From: Vibrio splendidus
GTDB taxonomy: Bacteria; Pseudomonadota; Gammaproteobacteria; Enterobacterales; Vibrionaceae
Direction: 5' to 3'
DNA length: 64,000 nt
Assembly: GCF_001557875.1 (NCBI RefSeq)
Contig: NZ_LNRF01000009.1
Coordinates: 62,001-126,000, forward strand
Shown here: one piece after another, positions 25,504 to 33,018 of the stretch
Layout of the letters: each line of letters opens with the position of its first letter
How positions within the stretch are numbered: position 1 is the stretch's first letter
Program-made: the position numbers and the translations under genes
The notes under the pieces: generated by a model
What the model saw: only the letters and a program-made list of their open reading frames with translations
Told to the model about the DNA's origin: nothing
Databases searched by the model: none

Positions 25504-26423
25504 GTTTTATAAAGTTCAAATACTACTTATCCAATAGCCTTCTGGTCTTACTGCCAAATACAATCCGTAAAACATTGGCCAATAACCTTATTCAGGCAAT
25601 GCCCATAGACTCTTATATCCAAGATAGAGTCGATTACTACAACAAGGTTAACTCACCATTTAATCTCCCAGAAAAAGGCTCAGCTCATGTTAAAGACTTT
25701 AAGAAAACGGGTGGAACGACCTACTATTTCGACCTTCACAAGGTAGTAAAATCTTTTCCGTCACACTATTTTTTCCAATTTTTGAATGGTGATGTTCGCC
25801 GAATCCCTGAACAACCAAGTTTTCTAAAAAGTCGGCCAATCAATAAAGATAATCAACACTCTGTTTTGCTCAAATTGAATGAAATTCGTCATTTCCAATT
25901 TATTTCTGATTCTCAGTCATTTCGAAGTAAGAAAGACATGGCAGCCTGGAGAGGTGTTGGTTACCAGCCTCACCGAAAAAAAGTTCTTGAGCAATACTAT
26001 GCTCACCCCTCATGTAACATTGGTCAAACTCAACCCGTTAAAGGAGAACCTTGGGAAAAGGGGGTAATGTCCATAGAGGAACAATTACAGTACAAATTTT
26101 TACTAGCCATCGAAGGTAATGATGTTGCAACCAACCTAAAATGGGCAATGTCTTCAAACTCACTGGTCATTATGTCCAAACCCAAGTATGAGACATGGTT
26201 TATGGAAGGCCGCCTCAAAGCCGGCGTTCACTACGTGGAAGTTACGGATGATTACTCTGACTTAATTGAGAAGATGGAGTACTACATCGCACATCCAGAA
26301 GAAGCTGAAAGCATTATCGAAAATGCACATACGTGGGTCGATCAGTTCCGAGACCAAAAGCGTGAACGTTTAATTTCTTTACTGGTAGCAAAGAAGTACT
26401 TCGAAAAGTCAGGACAGCTATAA
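25500..26423 (+). CDS. LpsA-like glycosyltransferase (GT90 / CAP10-like)
   Basis: 307 residues. The C-terminal two thirds has the GT90/LPS_A pattern: KDMAAWRGVGYQPHRKKVLEQYY, CNIGQTQ, LQYKFLLAIEGNDVATNLKWAMSSNSLVIM, and ETWFMEGRLKAGVHYVEV. Related proteins add an outer-core hexose in Pasteurellaceae. It is fused to coaD by an ATGA overlap and is followed directly by a coaD remnant, so it probably came in together with the intact coaD copy. Donor sugar unknown. Confidence 0.85.
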   Translation: MSFIKFKYYLSNSLLVLLPNTIRKTLANNLIQAMPIDSYIQDRVDYYNKVNSPFNLPEKGSAHVKDFKKTGGTTYYFDLHKVVKSFPSHYFFQFLNGDVRRIPEQPSFLKSRPINKDNQHSVLLKLNEIRHFQFISDSQSFRSKKDMAAWRGVGYQPHRKKVLEQYYAHPSCNIGQTQPVKGEPWEKGVMSIEEQLQYKFLLAIEGNDVATNLKWAMSSNSLVIMSKPKYETWFMEGRLKAGVHYVEVTDDYSDLIEKMEYYIAHPEEAESIIENAHTWVDQFRDQKRERLISLLVAKKYFEKSGQL

Positions 26424-26434
26424 TATAACAACAC

Positions 26435-26692
26435 GTTATCTACCCTGAAACTTTCGCTCCGGTAACCAATAGTCACCTCGATATGATCGTCCGTGCCGCG
26501 AACGAGTTTGGTCTCACCAGCATGCACAGGAAGCTACTGCCCGGCCTTGAAAGTGTGTTTCTAACCCCATCAGAAGAGTATGCATTTCTTTCTTCGACAA
26601 TAGTTCGAGAAGTGGCTATTCATGGTGGGGACATTAGTCAGTTTGTACCACAAAAAGTTGCGGCTGAAATCAAACTGAAAACAGTGAAATAA
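26435..26692 (+). pseudogene. coaD: coaD remnant with internal deletion and no start codon
   Basis: In frame from 26435 the translation reads VIYPETFAPVTNSHLDMIVRAA, matching CoaD residues 4-25 with substitutions in the nucleotide motif, then jumps to NEFGLTSMHRKLLPG, matching residues 98-110, and continues to the C-terminus. About 72 residues (26-97) are missing without a frame shift. The codon position of the start is lost and a TAA lies six bases upstream (26426). The TxGH motif is altered (TNSH). It sits on the mutM side, where V. cholerae keeps its only coaD, so it is probably the original resident gene. Confidence 0.88.
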
Positions 26693-26709
26693 TCCTGTGT
26701 TCAAAAACA

Positions 26710-26738
26710 AAAATAGCGCTCATTGAGCGCTATTTTTT
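26710..26738. terminator. bidirectional terminator, coaD remnant / UDP-GlcA epimerase
   Basis: A 12-bp stem AAAATAGCGCTC / GAGCGCTATTTT (26710-26721 with 26725-26736), 3-base loop, with T tracts on both strands. It separates convergent transcription units. Confidence 0.9.
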
Positions 26739-26756
26739 ATGACTGAAATTTGGGTT

Positions 26757-27761
26757 TTACAGTGAGTAGTAAGCTTTATACCAATCCGCGAATGCTTTCG
26801 CGCCTTCTTGAATTTTAACTTGTGGTTTGTAGCCAACTGCTTCAAACAAATCCTCAGTATCAGCGTAAGTCGCGTACACGTCACCGGGTTGCATTGGCAT
26901 GAAGTTCTTCTTCGCTTCGATACCTAACGCAGTTTCCAATGCTTCGATGTAATCCATCAATTTAACTGGGCTACCATGACCGATGTTGAATACACGGTAT
27001 GGTGCTGAGCTGGTTGCTGGTGAGCCTTGCTCTACAGTCCAATCTGGCTGTTTAGCTGGAACTCGGTCTTGAACACGAATAATGCCTTCAACAATATCAT
27101 CGATATAAGTGAAGTCGCGCATCATGTCGCCATTGTTGTAAATGTCGATCTCTTTGCCCGCTACAATTAAGTTCGCAAACTTGAACATCGCCATATCAGG
27201 GCGGCTCCAAGGGCCGTAGACGGTAAAGAAACGAAGGCCTGTCGTCGGTACATCGTATAAATGAGAATAAGTGTGTGCCATTAGCTCATTAGACTTCTTC
27301 GTCGCTGCGTACAATGAGATTGGGTGATCAACACTGTCTGCTGTGTGGAATGGCATTTTCTGGTTCAAGCCATACACAGAGCTTGATGAGGCGTAAACTA
27401 GGTGTTCAACCTTGTTGTGGCGACAGCCTTCAAGAATAGCTAGATGACCAACCAGATTGCTATCGGCATACGCCATCGGGTTATCAATTGAGTAACGAAC
27501 GCCAGCTTGCGCCGCTAAATGAATGACGCGGTCAAACTTTTGCTCAGCAAACAACGTTGCCATGCCTTCTCTATCAGCAAGATCCAACTCGATAAAGGTT
27601 AGGTTTTCATGCTCAATGCGCTTTAGACGATCATGTTTCAAAGAGACTTCATAGTAGTCATTCAAGTTATCAATGCCGACAACCTTATGTCCAGCCGCAC
27701 ATAGTCGCTCTGAAACTGCAGAGCCAATAAACCCGGCAACGCCAGTTACTAAATATTTCAT
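26757..27761 (-). CDS. UDP-glucuronate 4-epimerase
   Basis: 334 residues. Interconverts UDP-glucuronate and UDP-galacturonate. Extended short-chain dehydrogenase: VTGVAGFIGSAVSERL, IDNLNDYYEVSLKHDRL (typical of GlcA epimerases), HLAAQAGVRYSIDNP, YASSSSVYGLN, catalytic YAATKKSNE, GLRFFTVYGPWSRPDMA, MMRDFTYIDDIVEGI. The RYS and GPWxRPD blocks separate this family from GalE. It would use the UDP-glucuronate made by Ugd (11742), giving galacturonic acid for core or O-chain. Transcribed opposite to coaD. Confidence 0.9.
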   Translation of the reverse strand: MKYLVTGVAGFIGSAVSERLCAAGHKVVGIDNLNDYYEVSLKHDRLKRIEHENLTFIELDLADREGMATLFAEQKFDRVIHLAAQAGVRYSIDNPMAYADSNLVGHLAILEGCRHNKVEHLVYASSSSVYGLNQKMPFHTADSVDHPISLYAATKKSNELMAHTYSHLYDVPTTGLRFFTVYGPWSRPDMAMFKFANLIVAGKEIDIYNNGDMMRDFTYIDDIVEGIIRVQDRVPAKQPDWTVEQGSPATSSAPYRVFNIGHGSPVKLMDYIEALETALGIEAKKNFMPMQPGDVYATYADTEDLFEAVGYKPQVKIQEGAKAFADWYKAYYSL

Positions 27762-27852
27762 TCTACTATTCTCAATTCATATCATTAGTGTAATTGTAGC
27801 TACTAGCCTGCTTATCTACTAGCGTAAAAAAGTGAACATAAGTTCAGTTTTT

Positions 27853-28662
27853 TTATACTTGGCACTCTTCACAGAAAAACGTATTCCTCTGCCCTATTTT
27901 TAACTCTTGAATCAGAGCTTCACAAATAGGGCACTTTTCGCGGGCTTTGCCATAAACTTGTAGCTCTTGAGCGAAATACCCCGGCTTGCCATCTGCTTGT
28001 GCGAAATCTTTTAGCGTGGTGCCACCTTGTTTGATGGCGGTAGCAAGCACTTGTTTGATCTCTTGAGTTAACAAGACCCACTCTTCTTTTGTCACTTTGC
28101 ATGCAGGGCGCAAAGGGCTAATACGTGAAGCAAATAGCGCTTCATTGGCGTAGATATTTCCCACTCCCACCACCACTTTGTTATCCATGATGAATTGCTT
28201 AACGGCGACTTTACGTTTTTCTGCCTTCTCAGCTATGTAGTCGGCGTTGAAATCGTCAGTTAGCGGCTCAGGGCCAGATCCCAGTAATACGGGATGAGTT
28301 TCATCAGGCGCTGACCATAGCCAAGCACCAAAGCGGCGAGGGTCGTTGTAGCGCAATACTTTGCCATTAGTGAGCTTGAGATCCACGTGATCATGCTTTG
28401 CTGCAGGGAAATCAGCATCTAATACGCGCAGTGAGCCAGACATACCAAGGTGAACAATGGCAGTGCCAGTATCCGTTTCAATCAATAGGTATTTAGCACG
28501 ACGCGAGATAGAGCGAATTACCTGCCCTTCTAATGCTTTTAGCTCTTGTGGGATATCCCAACGCAGCTTCGGAGTGCGAAAGGTAAGCGTTTTAATGGTC
28601 TCACCGACTAAATGAGGCGATATCCCCATACGGCTTACTTCGACTTCGGGTAATTCAGGCAT
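27853..28662 (-). CDS. mutM: formamidopyrimidine-DNA glycosylase
   Basis: 269 residues. Removes 8-oxoguanine and formamidopyrimidines and nicks the strand. N-terminal PELPEVEVSR carries the catalytic Pro and Glu after Met removal; GNIYANEALFAS is the helix-two-turn-helix; the C-terminal zinc finger is CPICEALIQ...CEEC. All key residues are present. The next upstream gene (hypothetical) ends two bases before its start. The position next to the ancestral coaD locus and rpmBG is as in V. cholerae. Confidence 0.96.
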   Translation of the reverse strand: MPELPEVEVSRMGISPHLVGETIKTLTFRTPKLRWDIPQELKALEGQVIRSISRRAKYLLIETDTGTAIVHLGMSGSLRVLDADFPAAKHDHVDLKLTNGKVLRYNDPRRFGAWLWSAPDETHPVLLGSGPEPLTDDFNADYIAEKAEKRKVAVKQFIMDNKVVVGVGNIYANEALFASRISPLRPACKVTKEEWVLLTQEIKQVLATAIKQGGTTLKDFAQADGKPGYFAQELQVYGKAREKCPICEALIQELKIGQRNTFFCEECQV

Positions 28663-28664
28663 AG

Positions 28665-29219
28665 TTAGTCGTCCGATTTAGAGGAGTAGTTAGCGTTAAA
28701 ACTTGGAAACAGGTAGCTCTCTTCAATAGACACCGCCAACCACTGATCATTCCAGTTTTTTAACAACCAGAACTCAGGCAATTGATAATAGGTAATACGC
28801 TGGGGCTCTTCTTGGTCTTGATACCATACTTCGATGGTGTGCGGTGTATTTAACCGAGGCGTAAGGTCTGTGTAAGTCTGTGAGTCGACTTCCGTGCCCA
28901 CAAGCTCTCTCCAACGTTGTGACAGCTCTTGTGCATTGGTGGCTTGAGGAAAGCCTGTACCTTTGAACTGGTAAACCCATTGGTTGTTTTGTTGAATGAC
29001 AGACCACTTAGCAAAGTGCAACGCTTTAAGCTCTGCTGTTGGGTTCAGGAGATAAGGATAAGGGCTATCAACCTGCTGTTCAGGCTCGATAAGGTACGCT
29101 TTGATCAATGTTGGAAGGTTTAACACGCCAATAAAAGCGATCACACTGAACATGAGTATGTTGTTCCACCTACGCCCGCGATATCTCATCTGATTCTGCT
29201 CATCTAACCTATTGAACAT
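28665..29219 (-). CDS. hypothetical inner-membrane-anchored protein
   Basis: 184 residues, function not recognised. A basic N-terminus (MRYRGRRWNN) leads into one transmembrane helix (about 21-40, ILMFSVIAFIGVLNLPTLI). The remainder is probably periplasmic, with many Trp, Tyr and Gln (WSVIQQNNQWVYQF, VWYQDQEEPQRITYYQLP, FWLLKNWNDQWLAV). No enzyme motif is visible. It lies tightly in front of mutM, two bases apart, and is probably cotranscribed. Confidence 0.75.
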   Translation of the reverse strand: MFNRLDEQNQMRYRGRRWNNILMFSVIAFIGVLNLPTLIKAYLIEPEQQVDSPYPYLLNPTAELKALHFAKWSVIQQNNQWVYQFKGTGFPQATNAQELSQRWRELVGTEVDSQTYTDLTPRLNTPHTIEVWYQDQEEPQRITYYQLPEFWLLKNWNDQWLAVSIEESYLFPSFNANYSSKSDD

Positions 29220-29334
29220 TCAGTATATCGTGAAAGTGGCAATACTTTCTATGTTGCGCAGTTTTCTATCTATCAGACGCTATATCAAGCGCTACATCAA
29301 ACAAGAGCAATTGAGTTACTCAAATTTTAGGTAT

Positions 29335-29364
29335 AAAAAAACCCAGCGATTAAACTGGGTTTTT
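29335..29364 (-). terminator. terminator of the rpmBG operon
   Basis: CCCAG / CTGGG stem extended by A-T pairs (29335-29346 with 29355-29364), and on the minus strand a run of T after the stem. It lies about 40 bases past the rpmG stop. Confidence 0.88.
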
Positions 29365-29405
29365 CAATTCTTTCTTCTACTGAAGAAGAGCAAAAAAAGC
29401 ATCAA

Positions 29406-29573
29406 TTACTTGATTTTAGCTTCTTTGTACATAACGTGTTGGCGAACTACTGGATCAAACTTTTTGATCTCAAATTTGCCTGGCATGTTACGCTTGTTCT
29501 TATCAGTTGTGTAGAAGTGACCAGTACCTGCAGAAGATACTAGACGAATTTTCTCACGAATGCCTTTAGCCAT
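29406..29573 (-). CDS. rpmG: 50S ribosomal protein L33
   Basis: 55 residues beginning MAKGIREKIRLVSSAGTGHF and ending VMYKEAKIK, the standard gamma-proteobacterial L33. Part of the large subunit near the E site. It lies 13 bases after rpmB. TTAAGAGGAAT supplies the ribosome site. This is the zinc-independent form: the CxxC pairs of zinc-binding L33 proteins are absent. Confidence 0.97.
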   Translation of the reverse strand: MAKGIREKIRLVSSAGTGHFYTTDKNKRNMPGKFEIKKFDPVVRQHVMYKEAKIK

Positions 29574-29586
29574 TGCTTAATTCCTC

Positions 29587-29823
29587 TTAAACGTTTTCGC
29601 CACGTGCACGGATATCAACAAGAACAGCATCGATGCCTTTCTTATCAATGATACGCATGCCTTTAGCAGTTAGACGTAGTTTAACAAAACGTTTTTCGCT
29701 CTCTACCCAGAAACGATGAGTTTGTAGGTTCGGCAGAAAACGGCGCTTAGTAGCATTGCGTGCGTGTGAACGGTTGTTACCCGTTACTGGACGCTTACCA
29801 GTTACTTGGCATACTCGGGACAT
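29587..29823 (-). CDS. rpmB: 50S ribosomal protein L28
   Basis: 78 residues, SRVCQVTGKRPVTGNNRSH start and RLTAKGMRIIDKKGID toward the end. The ATG at 29823 gives the conserved MSRV start; a five-codon longer frame is spurious. It is the first gene of rpmBG and is served by a strong promoter about 120 bases upstream. Confidence 0.97.
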   Translation of the reverse strand: MSRVCQVTGKRPVTGNNRSHARNATKRRFLPNLQTHRFWVESEKRFVKLRLTAKGMRIIDKKGIDAVLVDIRARGENV

Positions 29824-29943
29824 GAATGTCTTCTCCAATCGTTTCAGCTCGATATCAACCTTGGTGGCCGAACCTCTCTATCAATTAAAATAGAAGGTAA
29901 AAACCGTTATGGAAAATCCATACAAGGCTATCAAAGGTCGCGC

Positions 29944-29972
29944 ATTATACTAACTTGACACGCATTGCTCAA
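29944..29972 (-). promoter_or_regulatory. sigma-70 promoter of rpmBG
   Basis: On the minus strand TTGAGC (29972-29967), a 17-base spacer and a perfect TATAAT (29949-29944) point to rpmB. A GC-rich stretch (GCGCG) follows the -10 box, a stringent-type discriminator often found at ribosomal promoters. Confidence 0.85.
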
Positions 29973-30114
29973 GACCCGAACAGATCCTTTTTACGGATTT
30001 CGTGATCTTTTTTTGTGCAGCGCAGCTTGCTTGAGTAATCAGAGCTGATTTTAGGTCTAAAAATGTGGGCGGAATAATAGCAGATTTAACGCAACTAACA
30101 ACCTAAAATGTGAT

Positions 30115-30789
30115 TCAAATCCATCCACGCTCTGCAAAAGAGACAACTTCGCCATCTCCAACGACAAAATGGTCGAGAACTCGGATGTCCACCAGCGCTA
30201 ATGCATCGGTTAATCGACGTGTAATCCGCCTATCCGCTTGGCTGGGCTCAGCAACACCTGAAGGGTGGTTATGAGCCAAGATTAATGCCGCCGCATTGTG
30301 ATGCAGTGCCCGTTTAACCACTTCCCGCGGGTAAACCGATGCGGCATCGATGGTTCCTTCAAACATGACCTCGTCCTTTATTACTCTATTTTGGTTATCT
30401 AGGAACAATATATAGAAGGCTTCTCGCTGGCGATCGCGCAACATGCTCGAAAGATAAAGCTTAGTATGACTTGGGCTAGTGAGTGCATCTCCGCGAGATA
30501 AAGTCTCTGCTAGATAGCGCTGTGTCATCTCTAACACGGCCTGCAATTGAACATACTTGGCCTGCCCCATCCCTTTATGAGCACAAAACTCTTCCTGTGT
30601 TGCTGAAAAAAGATGACGGAGCGAGCCAAAGTCTTTGATCAACTTGTCAGCGAGCTCCAACACGTTCATTCCTTGTGTCCCTGTTCGCAGGAATATCGCG
30701 AGCAGTTCCGCATCACTCAAAGAGTCAGGCCCTCTGTTTAATAGCTTTTCTCTCGGCATCGATTCGGCAGGTATTTTATCTATTGGCAT
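30115..30789 (-). CDS. radC: JAB/MPN-domain protein RadC
   Basis: 224 residues from the ATG at 30789. An N-terminal helix-hairpin-helix part (MPREKLLNRGPDSLSDAELLAIF) is followed by a JAB1/MPN domain with ILAHNHPSG and the downstream Asp (SQADRRIT), the metal-protease signature HxHx7SxxD. Despite its name its repair role is disputed. The frame extends to a GTG at 30804, but the ATG matches the V. cholerae start. It stands opposite to coaBC, as in E. coli. Confidence 0.93.
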   Translation of the reverse strand: MPIDKIPAESMPREKLLNRGPDSLSDAELLAIFLRTGTQGMNVLELADKLIKDFGSLRHLFSATQEEFCAHKGMGQAKYVQLQAVLEMTQRYLAETLSRGDALTSPSHTKLYLSSMLRDRQREAFYILFLDNQNRVIKDEVMFEGTIDAASVYPREVVKRALHHNAAALILAHNHPSGVAEPSQADRRITRRLTDALALVDIRVLDHFVVGDGEVVSFAERGWI

Positions 30790-31013
30790 ATAAAAGCTAA
30801 TCACTAGTCTTGAACACGACCCACCACCTTAATGAGATCGTCATCAGATATCCTTCGATAGAGATAAAAGGAAACGAGTCACTAGCAAAACCGTGTAATT
30901 GATAAGTTTGATAACACCAACTTGATGAGCGTCAAATCTGTTCCAACTCTGCTTCTAGGCACTCATCCTTTGTTCTGATATCGTAAGTCGCAGAGAAATT
31001 AAGGAACAGAATC

Positions 31014-32255
31014 ATGCAAACATTGGTTAATCAACTGGATAACGCTGACCTACAAGGCCTAGCTGGGAAAAAAATCCTACTTGGCATTAGTGGTGGTATC
31101 GCTGCGTATAAATGTGCCGAACTGACTCGACGCTTAATTGAACGTGGAGCACAAGTACAAGTCGTGATGACAAATGCAGCTAAGGAGTTCATCACTCCTC
31201 TCACCATGCAAGCCGTCTCTGGAAGGCCAGTGTCTGATAGTTTGCTTGATCCTGCTGCTGAGGCTTCCATGGGGCACATTGAGCTCGCAAAGTGGGCTGA
31301 CCTCGTACTCTTAGCACCTGCAACTGCTGATCTGATTGCTCGCATGACAGCGGGCATGGGTAACGACCTACTGACCACCTTGGTTTTAGCAACCGATGCG
31401 CCAGTTGCGGTATCTCCGGCAATGAACCAACAGATGTATAGCCACCCTGCCACTCAAGAGAACATCGCGACTCTAAAACGTCGTGGTTGTGAAATCTGGG
31501 GCCCAGCTGCAGGCGAACAAGCGTGTGGTGATGTGGGAATGGGTCGCATGCTAGAGCCTATGCAGCTCGTGCACCGCTGTGAAGACTTCTTCCAACCTAA
31601 GCCGCTTGCTGGCCGCTCTGTGTTAATCACGGCGGGTCCAACTCGTGAAGCCATTGACCCTGTGCGTTACATTACCAACCACAGCTCGGGCAAGATGGGC
31701 TATGCTCTGGCTGAAGCGGCAGCGAAACAAGGCGCATCAGTAACTCTAATCAGCGGCCCTGTATCACTCGCGACACCAAATAAGGTTAATCGTATCGATG
31801 TCGACAGCGCTCAGCAGATGTTTGACGCTGTGAGTGCCAATGCCGCTCAACACGATATTTTCATCAGCTGCGCCGCGGTTGCCGATTATCGCCCAGAGAC
31901 CATCGCAGACCAAAAGCTTAAAAAGGTCGATGGAAAAGATGACATGACGATTCAAATGGTTAAGAACCCAGACATCGTCGCTTCTGTCGCTGCAATGACT
32001 GAAGGTCGCCCATTTACTGTCGGCTTCGCAGCTGAAACTCAAGACGTTGAGAAGTACGCGCGCGGTAAGTTAGAAAGAAAGAACCTCGACATGATCTGCG
32101 CCAACAATGTCTCAGTTGAAGGTCAAGGCTTCAATAGCAGTAGCAATGAGCTGCATCTTTATTGGAAAGGCGGCGATAAGTCTCTGCCACTGGAAAGCAA
32201 AGACACACTTGGTTTCCAGATCCTCGCTCAGATCCAACAGCTTATTGATGCATAA
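31014..32255 (+). CDS. coaBC: bifunctional phosphopantothenoylcysteine decarboxylase/synthetase
   Basis: 413 residues. Two steps of coenzyme A synthesis. The N-terminal flavoprotein CoaC domain (about 1-200) has LLGISGGIAAYK, PAMNQQMY and the catalytic-Cys segment GEQACGDVGMGRM. The C-terminal CoaB domain has VLITAGPTREAIDPVRYITN, SSGKMGYALAEAA, and AAVADYRPE. The start gives about 14 residues before the flavin fold. With coaD at 25024 two CoA genes lie within this window. Confidence 0.96.
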   Translation: MQTLVNQLDNADLQGLAGKKILLGISGGIAAYKCAELTRRLIERGAQVQVVMTNAAKEFITPLTMQAVSGRPVSDSLLDPAAEASMGHIELAKWADLVLLAPATADLIARMTAGMGNDLLTTLVLATDAPVAVSPAMNQQMYSHPATQENIATLKRRGCEIWGPAAGEQACGDVGMGRMLEPMQLVHRCEDFFQPKPLAGRSVLITAGPTREAIDPVRYITNHSSGKMGYALAEAAAKQGASVTLISGPVSLATPNKVNRIDVDSAQQMFDAVSANAAQHDIFISCAAVADYRPETIADQKLKKVDGKDDMTIQMVKNPDIVASVAAMTEGRPFTVGFAAETQDVEKYARGKLERKNLDMICANNVSVEGQGFNSSSNELHLYWKGGDKSLPLESKDTLGFQILAQIQQLIDA

Positions 32256-32294
32256 ACGCACAAATTTGCTCTGACAATCTGCTGACACCTCTCG

Positions 32295-32334
32295 ATTCTG
32301 TTGACCTAGGGTTCACAAAACTAGGAAACAGAAT
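32295..32334. promoter_or_regulatory. palindrome overlapping the slmA promoter
   Basis: Arms ATTCTGTT-GA-CCTAG and CTAGG-A-AACAGAAT (32295-32309 and 32321-32334) form an interrupted inverted repeat around GGTTCACAAAA. A TATAAT at 32346-32351 lies 12 bases downstream, so the right arm covers the -35 region. It could be an operator or the end hairpin of coaBC (no T tract). Confidence 0.5.
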
Positions 32335-32394
32335 TGAATGGTGTTTATAATCCTTCTTCACTCAATCCTCATCTTTAGGAAAGGAAGTAAATAG

Positions 32395-32985
32395 ATGGCT
32401 GGTGCTCGAAAATCAAACCGTCGTGAAGAAATCCTACAAGCTCTCGCACAAATGTTGGAATCGACCGAAGGTGCTTCTCGTATCACAACGGTAAAGTTGG
32501 CCAAGCAAGTGGGTGTTTCTGAAGCTGCGTTATACCGCCACTTCCCAAGCAAAGCCCGCATGTTTGAAGGCCTGATCGAGTTCATTGAAGAAGCGTTGAT
32601 GTCTCGAATCAACCGCATTCTGGATGAAGAGAAAGACACGCTAGAGCGCATACGTCTGGTGCTACAACTCATCTTAGTTTTCTCAGAACGTAACCCAGGC
32701 CTGACTCGAATTTTGTCTGGTCATGCTCTAATGTTTGAAAATGAACGCCTGCGTGATCGCATTAATCAACTTTTCGAACGCATTGAGACGCAACTTCGCC
32801 AGATCCTGCGTGAAAGAAAGCTTCGTGAAGGGAAATCATTCCCGGTTGATGAGAAAATCTTAGCCGCTCAGCTGCTCGGTCAAGTTGAAGGCAGCTTGAA
32901 TCGATTTGTTCGCTCAGACTTCAAATATCAACCGACAGAAAACTTTGATGCTTATTGGGCTCTGCTAAGCGCTCAGATTAAGTAG
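32395..32985 (+). CDS. slmA: nucleoid occlusion factor SlmA
   Basis: 196 residues, TetR-like. Bound to specific chromosomal sites it blocks FtsZ ring assembly over the nucleoid. N-terminal helix-turn-helix: ITTVKLAKQVGVSEAALYRHFPSKARMFEGLIEFIEE; the later FERIETQLRQILRERKLREGK part is SlmA-typical. Gene order coaBC-slmA is conserved in gamma-proteobacteria. AGGAAAGGAAG precedes the ATG. Confidence 0.95.
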   Translation: MAGARKSNRREEILQALAQMLESTEGASRITTVKLAKQVGVSEAALYRHFPSKARMFEGLIEFIEEALMSRINRILDEEKDTLERIRLVLQLILVFSERNPGLTRILSGHALMFENERLRDRINQLFERIETQLRQILRERKLREGKSFPVDEKILAAQLLGQVEGSLNRFVRSDFKYQPTENFDAYWALLSAQIK

Positions 32986-33009
32986 CAATCAAATTAAGTA
33001 GCAATCAAA
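32978..33009 (+). repeat. 16-bp tandem duplication across the slmA stop
   Basis: TTAAGTAGCAATCAAA occurs twice in tandem (32978-32993, 32994-33009). The first copy contains the last codons and TAG stop of slmA. It lengthens the slmA-lpxL spacer without changing SlmA, and looks like recent slippage. Confidence 0.9.
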
Positions 33010-33018
33010 TCTTAAGTG

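Noticed and set aside
26435..26692. Short functional CoaD paralog
   Set aside because: It lacks a start codon, about 72 central residues and the intact TxGH motif, so it is treated as a pseudogene.
29212..29514. 100-codon forward frame across rpmG
   Set aside because: It runs antisense through the rpmBG terminator and rpmG, which are certain.
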